64,000 nt of DNA. Origin: Variibacter sp. Its GTDB lineage: Bacteria; Pseudomonadota; Alphaproteobacteria; Rhizobiales; Xanthobacteraceae. Shown one piece after another: positions 7,712-16,300 of this stretch. The position numbers were made by a program, and so were the translations under genes. Every line of letters starts with the position of its first letter. The first letter of the stretch is position 1. Under the pieces are notes generated by a model. That model was not told the DNA's origin. It ran no database searches and was given only the letters and a program-made list of their open reading frames with translations. Location: assembly GCA_019689555.1 (NCBI GenBank), contig JADGHE010000009.1:1-64000 (forward strand), written 5' to 3'.

Positions 7712-9214
7712 TCAGGCGGCGGCGGGGCGAAAGACGCGGCTCCACCCGGACTGGATCAGCGGCCACAGCAGCACGATCAACCCGAGCGCCATGATTGTGC
7801 CGACAAGGCCGTTCGACCAGAAGATGCTGAGACTGCCCTGGGAGGTGAGCAGCGACTGCCGGAACGCCTCCTCGGCCTTGTCGCCCAGCACGATGGCCAG
7901 GACCATGGGCGCCATGGGGTAGTTGCACTTCTTCATCAGATAGCCGAGCACCCCGAACACCAGCATCAGCATCACGTCGAAGGTCGAGTTGTGCACCGTG
8001 TAGGCGCCGATGGCACAGAACACGAGAATGATCGGCGCGATGATGCTGAACGGAATGCGCAGGATGGCCGCGAACAGCGGCACGCAGGTGAGCACGACCA
8101 GGAGCCCCGCCACATTGCCGAGATACATGCTGGCGATCAGGCCCCAGACGAACTCCTTCTGCTCGACGAACAACATGGGGCCCGGCTGCAGACCCCAGAT
8201 CAGAAGGCCGCCGAGCAGCACGGCCGCGGTCGGCGAGCCGGGCACGCCGAGCGACAGCATGGGTAGCAGGGCGGAGGTGCCGGCCGCGTGGGCGGCCGTC
8301 TCGGGCGCGACCACGCCCTCGATCTCGCCGGTGCCGAACTTGTGGCCGGTCTTCGACATGCGCTTGGCAAGCCCGTAGCTCATGAAGGAGGCCGGCGTGG
8401 CGCCCGCGGGGGTGACGCCCATCCAGCAGCCGATGATGCAGGACCGCAGCGAGGTGATCCAGTAGCGCGGCAGCTCGGCCCAGGTCTCGAGCACCACGCG
8501 CGGACTGATGACCGCGGTGCGGCCCTTGAAGCTCAGACCCTCCTCCATGGTCAGCAGGATCTCGCCGATGCCGAAGAGGCCGATGACGGCGATCAGGAAG
8601 TCGAAGCCCGTGAGCAGGTACTCCGAGCCGAAGGTCAGCCGCAGTTGGCCGGTCATCTGGTCGAGCCCCACGGCGGCGAGCGCGAAACCGATCATCATTG
8701 CGGCGACCGTCTTGAAGGCCGGCTCCTTGCTCATGCCGATGAAGCTGCAGAAGGCGAGAAAGTACACGCCGAATTTTTCCGCCGGCCCGAAGCGCAGAGC
8801 GAAGGCCGCCACAAGTGGCGCCACCAGCGTGATCATGATCACGGCGAACAGCGCGCCGACGAAGGAGGAGGTGAAGGCGGCGGTCAGCGCCTCGCCCGCG
8901 CGGCCTTTCTGCGCCATCGGGTGGCCGTCGAAGGTGGTCGCGACAGACCACGGCTCGCCCGGAATGTTGAACAGAATCGAGGTGATGGCGCCGCCGAACA
9001 AGGCTCCCCAGTAGATGCAGGAGAGCATGATGATGGCCGACGTCGGCGACATCGAGAATGTGAGCGGCAGCAGGATGGCGACGCCGTTCGCGCCCCCGAG
9101 CCCGGGCAGCACCCCGATGATGACTCCGAGCAGAATGCCCACGAGCATCAGCATCAAGTTGAACGGCTCGATGACGACGGCGAAGCCGTGAAAAAGATTG
9201 GCGATCTCTTCCAT
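7712..9214 (-). CDS. tctA: tripartite tricarboxylate transporter, large membrane subunit TctA
   Basis: 500-residue integral membrane protein, the main permease of a TTT system, with about 12 hydrophobic segments. Recognisable TctA features include the N-terminal LLGVIIGVLPGLGGANGVAILLPLTF stretch (residues about 28-55) and the conserved repeat-like GVPGSPTAAVLLGGLLIWGLQPGP around 325. Length is standard for the family (about 500). It is the last gene of tctC-tctB-tctA, 51 bp after tctB. Together with the periplasmic binding protein it would import a carboxylic acid using an ion gradient. The neighbouring CoA-transferase/lyase genes suggest the imported acid is their substrate, which is inference. 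Confidence 0.96.
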   Translation of the reverse strand: MEEIANLFHGFAVVIEPFNLMLMLVGILLGVIIGVLPGLGGANGVAILLPLTFSMSPTSAIIMLSCIYWGALFGGAITSILFNIPGEPWSVATTFDGHPMAQKGRAGEALTAAFTSSFVGALFAVIMITLVAPLVAAFALRFGPAEKFGVYFLAFCSFIGMSKEPAFKTVAAMMIGFALAAVGLDQMTGQLRLTFGSEYLLTGFDFLIAVIGLFGIGEILLTMEEGLSFKGRTAVISPRVVLETWAELPRYWITSLRSCIIGCWMGVTPAGATPASFMSYGLAKRMSKTGHKFGTGEIEGVVAPETAAHAAGTSALLPMLSLGVPGSPTAAVLLGGLLIWGLQPGPMLFVEQKEFVWGLIASMYLGNVAGLLVVLTCVPLFAAILRIPFSIIAPIILVFCAIGAYTVHNSTFDVMLMLVFGVLGYLMKKCNYPMAPMVLAIVLGDKAEEAFRQSLLTSQGSLSIFWSNGLVGTIMALGLIVLLWPLIQSGWSRVFRPAAA

Positions 9215-9265
9215 GTCGGATTGCGCGGACCGGGCGTACGCCCTCGATCCTCCCCCTAAAGCCCC

Positions 9266-9772
9266 TCAGAACCCCAGAAAGTACTCGATCGGCCCCTTCG
9301 GCAAGGGCACGAGGAACCAACGCTCGAACACGACGAAGGTCACGAGCGGCACTCCGATCGCGATGAGGAGCACCCGGGACCAGTTGTAGCGTCCGTGCCA
9401 TTTCATGAAGGCGCCGATCAGGAGCGCCGAGGCGGTGTAGATCCCGATCCAGGGCACCAGGGCGACATAAACCGCGGTCGGAAGCACGACGGAACTCACG
9501 CGACCGAGCTGGTCCCAGGTCGCGAAGCGCCGCTCATCGGCCCGGTCTCTCCAAGCCTGCACGAGATTGACCAGGCTCGCACCGAGAATGAACAGTCCGA
9601 CGTAGAACGGAATGAAGCCCGCCCGTGGCCCGTCCTCGGCCCAGTCGCGGCCGACCCGCATGCTGCCGATGATGACGATTAGGGCGAACACGGCCGTGAA
9701 GACGGCCATGCCGACCTCCACCCGCCGGTGGGAAGGGCCGGCCGCCGTCATCCCTTCGATCTCCTTGCGCAT
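9266..9772 (-). CDS. tctB: tripartite tricarboxylate transporter, small membrane subunit TctB
   Basis: 168-residue membrane protein with four predicted transmembrane segments (about residues 20-40, 55-75, 95-115 and 125-160), the TctB pattern. The C-terminal half, ending in a hydrophobic VVFERWFLVPLPKG motif, is typical of this subunit. The ATG at 9772 is preceded by AGGGAG at 8 bases; an ATG 57 bases further upstream has no ribosome-binding site. It sits between tctC (75 bp upstream) and tctA (51 bp downstream). TctB is the poorly conserved partner of TctA, so the call rests on topology and on gene order. Confidence 0.9.
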   Translation of the reverse strand: MRKEIEGMTAAGPSHRRVEVGMAVFTAVFALIVIIGSMRVGRDWAEDGPRAGFIPFYVGLFILGASLVNLVQAWRDRADERRFATWDQLGRVSSVVLPTAVYVALVPWIGIYTASALLIGAFMKWHGRYNWSRVLLIAIGVPLVTFVVFERWFLVPLPKGPIEYFLGF

Positions 9773-9847
9773 TGGAATGGCTCCCTCTGCGGCCGGCCGG
9801 TTACCCCCACCGAAGCCGGCCACATCCACTGGCTGTTGCTCGGTCTC

Positions 9848-10870
9848 TCACTTCTTCTCGAGGAAGCCCGCCGCCTTCATGAGCTCTTCGTGGCGCTTCT
9901 CCTCCTTGGCGATCCAGTCCTTGAATTGATCGCCCGACATGAAGGTCGTGTTGAAGGCGCCGCTCCTCATGAAATCCTTCCACTCCGGCGTCTCGCGCAC
10001 CTTCTTGAACAGGTCCACGTAGTACTGAACCTGATCGTTGCTCGCGCCGCCGGGCATGAAGACGCCGCGCAGCATGAGGTACTCGACGTTGAGCCCCTGC
10101 GCCTTGCAGGCCGGCACGTCGGCCCAAGTCTGGCCGTCCGGCGTGATCTTCTCGTGATACTCGACGGGCTTCGAGTCGAAGACGCACAACGGCCGCAGCT
10201 TGCCGCCGCGCCAATGGGACACGGCCTCGATCGGATTGTTCACGGTCGCGTCCACGTGATTGCCGACGAGCTGGACCGCGACCGCGCCGCCGCCGCCCTG
10301 CGGGATGTAGATGAATTTGGCGCCGGTCGCCTTCTGGATCGCTTCGGTGATGATCTGATCTTCCTGCTTGGAGCCGGTGCCCGCGATCTTGAAGCTGCCG
10401 TTCGCCTGCTTGGCGGCCTCGATGAAGTCTTTCGCCGTCTTGTAGGGCTTCTCGGCGTTTACCCAGAGGATGAACTCGTCAAGCGCCAGCATCGCGACAG
10501 GGGTGAGGTCCTTCCAGTTGAAGGGAATGCCGGTCGCGAGCGGCGTCGTGAACAGGTTCGACAGCGTGATGATGATCTTCTGAGGATTGCCCTTCGAATT
10601 CTTGACGTCGAGAAAGCCCTCGCCGCCGGCCCCGCCCGCCTTGTTGATCACCACCATCGGCTGCTTCATCAGGTTGTGCTTGCTGATGATGCCCTGGATC
10701 GTGCGCGCCATCTGGTCGGCGCCGCCGCCGGTGCCGGCGGGTACGATGAACTCGACCGGCCGGGTGGGCTCCCACGCGGCCTGCGCGGCGCTCGGCATGC
10801 TCGCCATAAAGGCGGCCGCAAGGCCGAGCGCCGCCACTCTTGAGCACGAACGGAGATCGAGATGCGTCAC
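9848..10870 (-). CDS. tctC: tripartite tricarboxylate transporter substrate-binding protein TctC/Bug
   Basis: 340-residue periplasmic solute receptor. An N-terminal signal peptide ends at about residue 31 (ASMPSAAQAA). The Bug-fold hallmark WEPTRPVEFIVPAGTGGGADQMAR follows. The protein starts at a GTG at 10870, with AGGGAGGA 6 bases upstream. First gene of tctC-tctB-tctA. Bug proteins bind a range of carboxylates and related molecules; the ligand cannot be read from the sequence. The coupling to a formyl-CoA transferase module suggests a short carboxylic or hydroxy acid. Confidence 0.94.
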   Translation of the reverse strand: MTHLDLRSCSRVAALGLAAAFMASMPSAAQAAWEPTRPVEFIVPAGTGGGADQMARTIQGIISKHNLMKQPMVVINKAGGAGGEGFLDVKNSKGNPQKIIITLSNLFTTPLATGIPFNWKDLTPVAMLALDEFILWVNAEKPYKTAKDFIEAAKQANGSFKIAGTGSKQEDQIITEAIQKATGAKFIYIPQGGGGAVAVQLVGNHVDATVNNPIEAVSHWRGGKLRPLCVFDSKPVEYHEKITPDGQTWADVPACKAQGLNVEYLMLRGVFMPGGASNDQVQYYVDLFKKVRETPEWKDFMRSGAFNTTFMSGDQFKDWIAKEEKRHEELMKAAGFLEKK

Positions 10871-11178
10871 TGTCTTCCTCCCTTGGGTTCTTTACTTTTT
10901 TGACTTTTCGCCCGCCGATGGAAGCGCCGTGACCCGCCTGCATCAATTCGACATTCGACGCAGACGCGTGCTGCCCGCCGGCAAGATCCTCGGGCGCGCC
11001 CTTCGGCAGCGCTAGAGAGAGCATTCACCCAAAACCGCCGTCAATGCAACGGCAGGGCCGGAGTCACAATTCCGTGTAAAGCTGCCATGCGCGAGACGAT
11101 GGGCGCCGGGCGCGGGGCGGTGGCGGCGCTGTGCAGTGCAATATCGGCCGGCTGCGGGGGCCGGCCCTGTCGTTCGCG
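10871..11178. other. intergenic gap upstream of tctC
   Basis: 308 bp between two leftward genes. It should carry the tctC promoter; an A/T-rich patch near 10885-10905 is the only composition change, and I find no clear -35/-10 pair, dyad or small gene. Confidence 0.5.
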
Positions 11179-12327
11179 TCAAGCGCGGTTTCTGCCGAGA
11201 AGGTGGTCGGAAATGATCCGCATCTGAATTTCCGACGTGCCTTCGAAGATCTTGGTCAGCCGGGCGTCGCGCCAGTAACGTTCGACCGCGTGAAGCGTCG
11301 TGTATCCGGCGCCGCCGTGGATCTGCAGCGCTTCGCTGGTGACGCGCTCGGCCATCTCGGTCGCCTGAAGCTTGGCCATCGCGGCCTCCTTGTCGCACCG
11401 CTCGCCGGTGTCGATCAGGCGGCAGACGAAGTAGAGGAGCTGGCGCGCCGCCTCGATCTCCGTCGCCATGCGGGCAAGCTTGAAGCGGATGGCCTGAAAC
11501 TCGCTGAGGGAGTGGCCGAACTGAACCCGTTCGCGGGCATAGGCCGTGGCGTCCTCGAGCGCGCCGCGCGCCAGGCCGATGGCGCGGGCGGCCGTGTGGG
11601 CGCGCGCGACCTCGAGCCCGCTGGTCGCCACGTAGAACCCCTTGCCCTCCTCGCCCACCATGTTGGCGGCCGGAACCCGACAGCCGTCGAAGGCGAGCTC
11701 CCAGGTCTTCCATCCGAAATAGCCGATCTTCGGAATCGGGGCGCCGCTCACCCCGGGCGGCAGGCTGCCGCGCGGCTTGTCGACGATGAAGGCGGAGATG
11801 CCGCGATGGCGCTGGGCGGACGGATCGGTGCGCGCGAGCACGAGAATGTAGTCGGCGCCGTCCGCGAAGGTGCACCAGTATTTGTTGCCGGTGATGACCC
11901 ATTCGTCGCCCTCGCGGCGCGCGCGGCACTGGATGTTGGAGAGGTCCGAGCCCGCATTGGGCTCCGAAAAGGCGAAGGCGCCGAGCGCTTCGCCCCGCGC
12001 CATGCGCGGCAGATAGCGCTGCCGCTGCTCCGGCGACAGGGCCTGCATGCCGATCATGGGGCGGATGATCGAGCCCATGCTCATCCAGGCGCGGCTCAGC
12101 TCCTCGGTGACGAGGCAGTATTCCAGGCAGCCGAGGCCGAGGCCGCCATATTCCTCCGGAATGAGAAGTCCGAAGAAGCCGAGCTCGGCGGCGCGCTGAA
12201 TGAGCGAGAGCGGAATGTCCTTGCGCTCGGGATCAAGCGCGTTCGCCGCCGGGAGCACCTCCCGCATCGCGAAATCGCGCGCCGTTTGCTGAATGAGTTT
12301 CTGCTCTTCGGTCAGGACGGCGCTCAT
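11179..12327 (-). CDS. acyl-CoA dehydrogenase
   Basis: FAD-dependent acyl-CoA alpha,beta-dehydrogenase of 382 residues, the standard length. The N-terminal helical domain (1-120) is followed by the beta domain with the FAD motif AFAFSEPNAGSDLSNIQ (about 115-131) and WCTF. The C-terminal domain contains VQFGHSLSEFQAIRFKLA, QIHGGAGYTT and the family ending DARLTKIFEGTSEIQ, with the catalytic Glu of short/medium-chain enzymes in EGTSE. It lies upstream of tctC in the same direction, separated by 308 bp. It might oxidise the acyl-CoA made by the downstream CoA-transferase, but chain length and pathway cannot be decided. Confidence 0.95.
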   Translation of the reverse strand: MSAVLTEEQKLIQQTARDFAMREVLPAANALDPERKDIPLSLIQRAAELGFFGLLIPEEYGGLGLGCLEYCLVTEELSRAWMSMGSIIRPMIGMQALSPEQRQRYLPRMARGEALGAFAFSEPNAGSDLSNIQCRARREGDEWVITGNKYWCTFADGADYILVLARTDPSAQRHRGISAFIVDKPRGSLPPGVSGAPIPKIGYFGWKTWELAFDGCRVPAANMVGEEGKGFYVATSGLEVARAHTAARAIGLARGALEDATAYARERVQFGHSLSEFQAIRFKLARMATEIEAARQLLYFVCRLIDTGERCDKEAAMAKLQATEMAERVTSEALQIHGGAGYTTLHAVERYWRDARLTKIFEGTSEIQMRIISDHLLGRNRA

Positions 12328-12535
12328 TCGTTACGTCTCGCCAAGGACACGTCGCAAAGGACAAGGACCGCGCCGGGGCCGCGGCCCGGGCGCGCCCCGT
12401 GTGTAGAGCGCGGAGTGCGGATTGGAAAGATCTGGATTGGAGCTCGGCCGGATTGCCGGGCAAGGGGATCACGGGAACGTCCCCGCTCCCCGGCCGTTAA
12501 GGATGGCGGGCGAGACCGCGCCGGGAGCAAGGCCG

Positions 12536-12709
12536 ATGCTGAAGTGGGCTGTCATTTTTTTGGTGATCTCGCTCGTGGCGGGCGCCTTCGGACTCAGCAA
12601 CATTTCGGCCGGGGCGGCCATGATCGCCAAGGTCCTGTTCGCGGTCTTCTTCGTGATCTTTCTGCTGTTCGTCGGTGTCGCGCTGTTGGCCGGCGAACTG
12701 CTGTTTTAG
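12536..12709 (+). CDS. DUF1328 small membrane protein
   Basis: A 57-residue protein made almost entirely of two transmembrane helices, beginning MLKWAVIFLVISLVAGAFG and including GLSNISAGAAMIAK. This is the DUF1328 (YtjA) pattern, a widespread family of unknown function often linked to envelope stress. The ATG at 12536 is chosen because it gives the family N terminus; an upstream in-frame extension has no family character. It is a lone rightward gene divergent from the acyl-CoA dehydrogenase. Confidence 0.9.
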   Translation: MLKWAVIFLVISLVAGAFGLSNISAGAAMIAKVLFAVFFVIFLLFVGVALLAGELLF

Positions 12710-13000
12710 TGCGGTTTCTGCCCGAGCGGAGACGACGTGCTGCGGCGCAGGGCAGCACGCGAGCGCAAGCAGCGCAAGCGGAGCGGCGCGCCGCCGATGC
12801 GGGACCCGGCTTCAACAGCCGCGCCAACAGCCGCGCCGCAACCGAGGCCTCAATTCAGCCGATGGTCCGGCGGCGTACCGCCGTGGCGGCCGAGGAGCAC
12901 GCCGTCGCGCGCCGCGCTCCGTGCTGCGCCGCATCCGGGCCTTCAATCGCGCGCAATCGCGCGACTGCGTTCGTGTGAGTTCGCGCAAGGCCACGGCGGC

Positions 13001-13693
13001 TCAGGCCGCGACGCGCGGCGCCTCGCGGAACCGTTCGAACAGCATTCGCCGCTCGAAGACGGTGGACCGGAAGAAGGGATAGCGCTCGTGCACGCGGTCC
13101 CGCATCGCGGGGTAGTCGAGAACCATGAGCGTGATCGGTTTGATCAAGGTCGGGTAGGCGCGCCCCGCGCAGACGGGACGATGGCCGAAAATGCGACGGT
13201 AGAAGGCCTGATGCTCGGCGCGGCAGGCGGACAGGATGACGTCCGCATTGAAGAACTCTCCCGCCAGCCAGCCGAGACGGGCCGTGAGATAGGCGAGCGC
13301 CGGATACTCGCGGGAGGCCGCGTAATCGGCGACGAAACGGGTGGGGTCGACGATCGTCTTGCCGGCTTCGAACAGCGGCGTCAAGTGATCCGCGAAAACC
13401 TGCATGCCGGGTATCTCGCGGTTGTCCTTGCTGCCGACGTTGATGCGCAGGGAACTCGCGAGCTTTCCGTCGATGAAAAGCCCGAATATCCAGGCCGTCG
13501 CGTCATACTTGTCCGTCACGCGCCGGGACGGATTGGGCGCGACCATGCCTTCGCGCAGATAGGCGTCATACCGGAGGCGGTAAATGGCCTCCTTTTCTTC
13601 CGGTGTATCTGCGCGGCGATAGTCAATCCGCTCCAACAACGCGAGCACGTGTTGGAAAAACTTCGAATTATACCCTGCCGGCACGCTAGTCAT
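13001..13693 (-). CDS. FeeM-type N-acyltransferase (autoinducer-synthase/GNAT fold)
   Basis: 230 residues. The pattern YRLRYDAYLREGM (about 43-55), FGLFIDGKLASSLRINV (about 70-86), GKTIVDPTRFV (about 109-119) and SACRAEHQAFYRRIFGHRP fits the FeeM N-acyl amino acid synthase family, related in fold to acyl-homoserine-lactone synthases. Such enzymes join an acyl-ACP chain to an amino acid or amine. The product may be a signal or a lipid, which cannot be told here. The ATG at 13693 is preceded by GAGGAGGAG at 6 bases. It stands alone, leftward, downstream of dnaX, behind an unusually AT-rich upstream region carrying CtrA-like boxes, so cell-cycle-linked or conditional expression is possible. Confidence 0.8.
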   Translation of the reverse strand: MTSVPAGYNSKFFQHVLALLERIDYRRADTPEEKEAIYRLRYDAYLREGMVAPNPSRRVTDKYDATAWIFGLFIDGKLASSLRINVGSKDNREIPGMQVFADHLTPLFEAGKTIVDPTRFVADYAASREYPALAYLTARLGWLAGEFFNADVILSACRAEHQAFYRRIFGHRPVCAGRAYPTLIKPITLMVLDYPAMRDRVHERYPFFRSTVFERRMLFERFREAPRVAA

Positions 13694-14176
13694 GATTGCT
13701 CCTCCTCACCGCCGCATTCAGGTTAACTTTGCGGTAAGGATTGTAAACGAGGACGTGACAATTCTAATGACATTTAATGAAACATTTACCGAAATGGTTA
13801 ACCGCCCGACAGGGGGAGTCATCTCCGGCGCGGCGGAAAACCTTTTGCGCGCAGAACGATGGCCGAATGCGCCGGGTGCCCGCCTTGCGGGCTTTGAATG
13901 GCTGAGGTCAGCGTTTCGCAGAGCTTTCTCCGCGACGTCCGAACTGCTTTTCAGACCCGCCGCGACCTTGATGACGCGGAAAGCGCGGATACGAGAGGCC
14001 GGGAGAGACCGGCCGGGCCCGGAAAGTCGGCGAAAACACCTTGCCGTCCCATTCCCTCGGACGGGGGTAAGCGACGGCGGGGCGCCGCGCGCGGCCGCAG
14101 CGCCCGCGGCGGAGGTCCGCTTGCAGGCTGAAAAACGTCCGCCTGCAACCGGAAACGGAAATGCGCTCGTGCGAGG
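13694..14176. other. intergenic region, AT-rich near the FeeM-type gene
   Basis: 483 bp between dnaX and the FeeM-type gene. The part next to FeeM (about 13720-13805) is clearly AT-rich. It contains TTAACC boxes (minus strand, near 13725 and at 13796-13801) and a tandem TAAATG-CATTA repeat at 13765-13788. The remaining 370 bp is ordinary GC-rich sequence; rightward open frames through it show no family character. Confidence 0.55.
13794..13801 (-). promoter_or_regulatory. CtrA-like box TTAACCAT
   Basis: An exact TTAACCAT on the minus strand, 101 bp upstream of the FeeM-type ATG, with a second TTAACC about 70 bp nearer the gene. TTAACCAT is a known half-type CtrA recognition sequence in alphaproteobacteria. 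The downstream half of the full TTAA-N7-TTAA site is not conserved here. Confidence 0.35.
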
Positions 14177-16039
14177 CTAGCGATCGTCCTCGTCCTGATC
14201 GTCCGGCGACCAGGACGCGTCCGCGTCGAAATCGAGCATTTCGTCCGGCGGGCGATGGAACGCGGCGTCGTCCGCGTCCTCGCGTGGCGTGACGCGCGTG
14301 ATTTCAGCGCCGGGAAAGCGCGCCAGTACCGCCTGGACCAGGGGATGCGCCTGAACGCCCCGGGTCAGCTCCACGCGCCGGCTTTCCGCCTGCGCCTTGA
14401 GCGTCGGCGCGCCCGGTTCGGCCGAGACGACGACCATCCAGCGGCGGCCGGTCCACTCGGTGAGCTTGCGCGCAAGCTCGTTCACCAGGTTCTTCGAGGC
14501 GCCGGGCTCGAGGCCGATTTCCAGCCGTCCGTCCTCCATGCGCACCGGCCGCACGTCGCGTTCGAGCGCGGCGCGCAGCAGCAGGTCGCGGTGCTCGGTG
14601 GCGAGCGCGACGATGTCTTCGAAGCGCGACAGGCTGCGCGGCGCGGCGGCCTCGCTTGCGGCGGGCGGGCTCGAAGGACGGGGCAGCGGGTCGCGGCGCA
14701 GCGCCGGCTGGGCGCTGCCGCGAGCCGTCTGCGCGCCTTGGGGCCAGGGCGCGGGCGACGGGGCGGCCGGCGCGGCCGGGGCTCCGCCCACAGAGAACGG
14801 ACCCGCCGTTGCGGCATCCCCGGTCACGAGGGAGCGGACGAGGTCCTCGGGCGCGGGCAGGTCGGCGGCATAGGCGATCCGCACCAGAACCATTTCGGCG
14901 GCGGCGAGCGGCTTCGGCGCGCTCTGGACCTCGGCGATGCCCTTGAGCAGCATCTGCCACGTTCGCGAGAGCACGCGCAGCGAGAGGGACGCCGCGAAGG
15001 CGCGCCCGCGCACGCGCTCGGCCTCGGCGAAGGAGGGATCGTCCGCCAGCGACGGCACGATCTTGATGCGGGTGACGAAGTGGGTGAAGTCGGCGAGGTC
15101 GGTCAGCGCCACGGCGGGGTCGGCGCCGGCGTCGTACTGGTCGCGCAGGTCGGCGAGCGCGGCGGCGGCGTCGCCCCGCATCAGGGCCTCGAACAGCTCG
15201 ATGATGCGGGCGCGATCGGCGAGGCCGAGCATGCGCCGCACGTCCTCGGCGCCGACGCGGCCGGCCGCGTGGGCGATGGCTTGGTCGAGCAGCGACAGCG
15301 CGTCGCGCACGGAGCCTTCGGCGGCCCGCGCGATCAGCGCGAGAGCCTCCGGCTCGACCTCGACCCCTTCCTTCGCGCAGATGCCGGCGAGGTGCTTGAC
15401 CAGCACGCCCGCCTCCACGCGGCGCAGGTCGAAGCGCTGGCAGCGCGAAAGCACCGTCACCGGCACCTTGCGGATGTCGGTCGTCGCGAACACGAATTTC
15501 ACGTGCGGGGGCGGCTCTTCGAGCGTCTTCAGGAGCGCGTTGAAGGCCGCCCCGGAGAGCATGTGAACTTCGTCCAGGATGTAGACCTTGTAGCGGGCGC
15601 TCGCCGGCGCGTAGCGCACCGCGTCGTTGATCTGGCGGATGTCGTCGACCCCGTTGTGGGAGGCCGCGTCCATCTCGATCACGTCGACGTGCCGGCTCTC
15701 GATGATAGCCTGGCAGTGCACGCCGAGCGTCGGCATGACGACGGTCGGTCGGCCGGGGGCGCCCGGCGCCTCGTAGTTGAGCGCGCGGGCGAGAATGCGC
15801 GCGGTCGTCGTCTTGCCCACGCCCCGCACGCCCGTGAGAATCCAGGCCTGGGGAATGCGCCCGGTCTCGAACGCATTGGTCAGCGTCCGCACCATGGCGT
15901 CCTGGCCGATCAGGTCCTCGAAGGTCGTCGGGCGGTATTTGCGGGCGAGCACGCGGTAGCTGCCGCCGGGGGGCTGCTCCGGCGCGCCGAGGTCGAGGGC
16001 AGGGGCTGGGCTGTCACCGCGGATTTCGGCGTCGCTCAT
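14177..16039 (-). CDS. dnaX: DNA polymerase III subunits gamma/tau
   Basis: 620-residue clamp-loader ATPase. Walker A is GVRGVGKTTTARILARALN (about residues 69-87), the Walker B region is DEVHMLSGAAFNALLKTLEEP (about 155), and sensor 1/arginine finger FVFATTDIRKVPVTVLSRCQRFD follows. The AAA+ lid and collar domains extend to about 390. A Pro/Ala-rich linker (about 415-480) leads to the tau C-terminal part. The four zinc-ligand cysteines of most DnaX proteins are missing: after ALN the sequence reads YEAPGAPGRP and only one Cys remains, a pattern I associate with alphaproteobacteria. The SRP RNA gene lies 53 bp upstream. The common downstream neighbours ybaB-recR are absent from this window. 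Confidence 0.97.
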   Translation of the reverse strand: MSDAEIRGDSPAPALDLGAPEQPPGGSYRVLARKYRPTTFEDLIGQDAMVRTLTNAFETGRIPQAWILTGVRGVGKTTTARILARALNYEAPGAPGRPTVVMPTLGVHCQAIIESRHVDVIEMDAASHNGVDDIRQINDAVRYAPASARYKVYILDEVHMLSGAAFNALLKTLEEPPPHVKFVFATTDIRKVPVTVLSRCQRFDLRRVEAGVLVKHLAGICAKEGVEVEPEALALIARAAEGSVRDALSLLDQAIAHAAGRVGAEDVRRMLGLADRARIIELFEALMRGDAAAALADLRDQYDAGADPAVALTDLADFTHFVTRIKIVPSLADDPSFAEAERVRGRAFAASLSLRVLSRTWQMLLKGIAEVQSAPKPLAAAEMVLVRIAYAADLPAPEDLVRSLVTGDAATAGPFSVGGAPAAPAAPSPAPWPQGAQTARGSAQPALRRDPLPRPSSPPAASEAAAPRSLSRFEDIVALATEHRDLLLRAALERDVRPVRMEDGRLEIGLEPGASKNLVNELARKLTEWTGRRWMVVVSAEPGAPTLKAQAESRRVELTRGVQAHPLVQAVLARFPGAEITRVTPREDADDAAFHRPPDEMLDFDADASWSPDDQDEDDR

Positions 16040-16092
16040 GAGGCCATCGGTCCGCGGCAGGCGCGTGCGTGCACGAGTTCAGGGGGCGAAGT

Positions 16093-16191
16093 GGGAGGCT
16101 GACGAGCGACCCGAACCGGAGCTCGTTAGGGCTGCTTCCTTCCGGACCTGACCCGGTTGGCGAGTGGCTCGTCCACCGCCAACCTCCCGGC
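16093..16191 (-). ncRNA. ffs: signal recognition particle RNA (4.5S, small bacterial type)
   Basis: The minus strand contains the universal SRP domain IV sequence GTCAGGTCCGGAAGGAAGCAGCC (16131-16153), including the GGAA tetraloop and the asymmetric internal loop. The flanks pair into a hairpin of about 97-99 nt: GGGAGG with CCTCCC and GACGAGC with GCTCGTC. It scaffolds Ffh for co-translational membrane targeting. A TATAGA hexamer 3 bp upstream (16194-16199) could be its -10 box. Position directly upstream of dnaX is common in bacteria. Ends are estimated from the pairing. Confidence 0.95.
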
Positions 16192-16300
16192 CGTCTATAT
16201 CGGCCGTGACGGCCGGGAAAGCAAGTGACCAGCAGGGCCCCTTGGTCGTCGGCCGGCTCCGACCGGCGGCGGCCCCGCCGCGTCCCGCGGGGCGCGCGCC

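Noticed and set aside
12737-13726. Rightward frame (329 codons) covering the FeeM-type gene
   Set aside because: Antisense shadow with Arg/Gly-rich composition; the leftward FeeM frame has family motifs and a strong ribosome-binding site.
13692-14180. 162-codon rightward frame between the FeeM-type gene and dnaX
   Set aside because: No recognisable domain, no ribosome-binding site, starts inside the FeeM start region and overlaps the end of dnaX.
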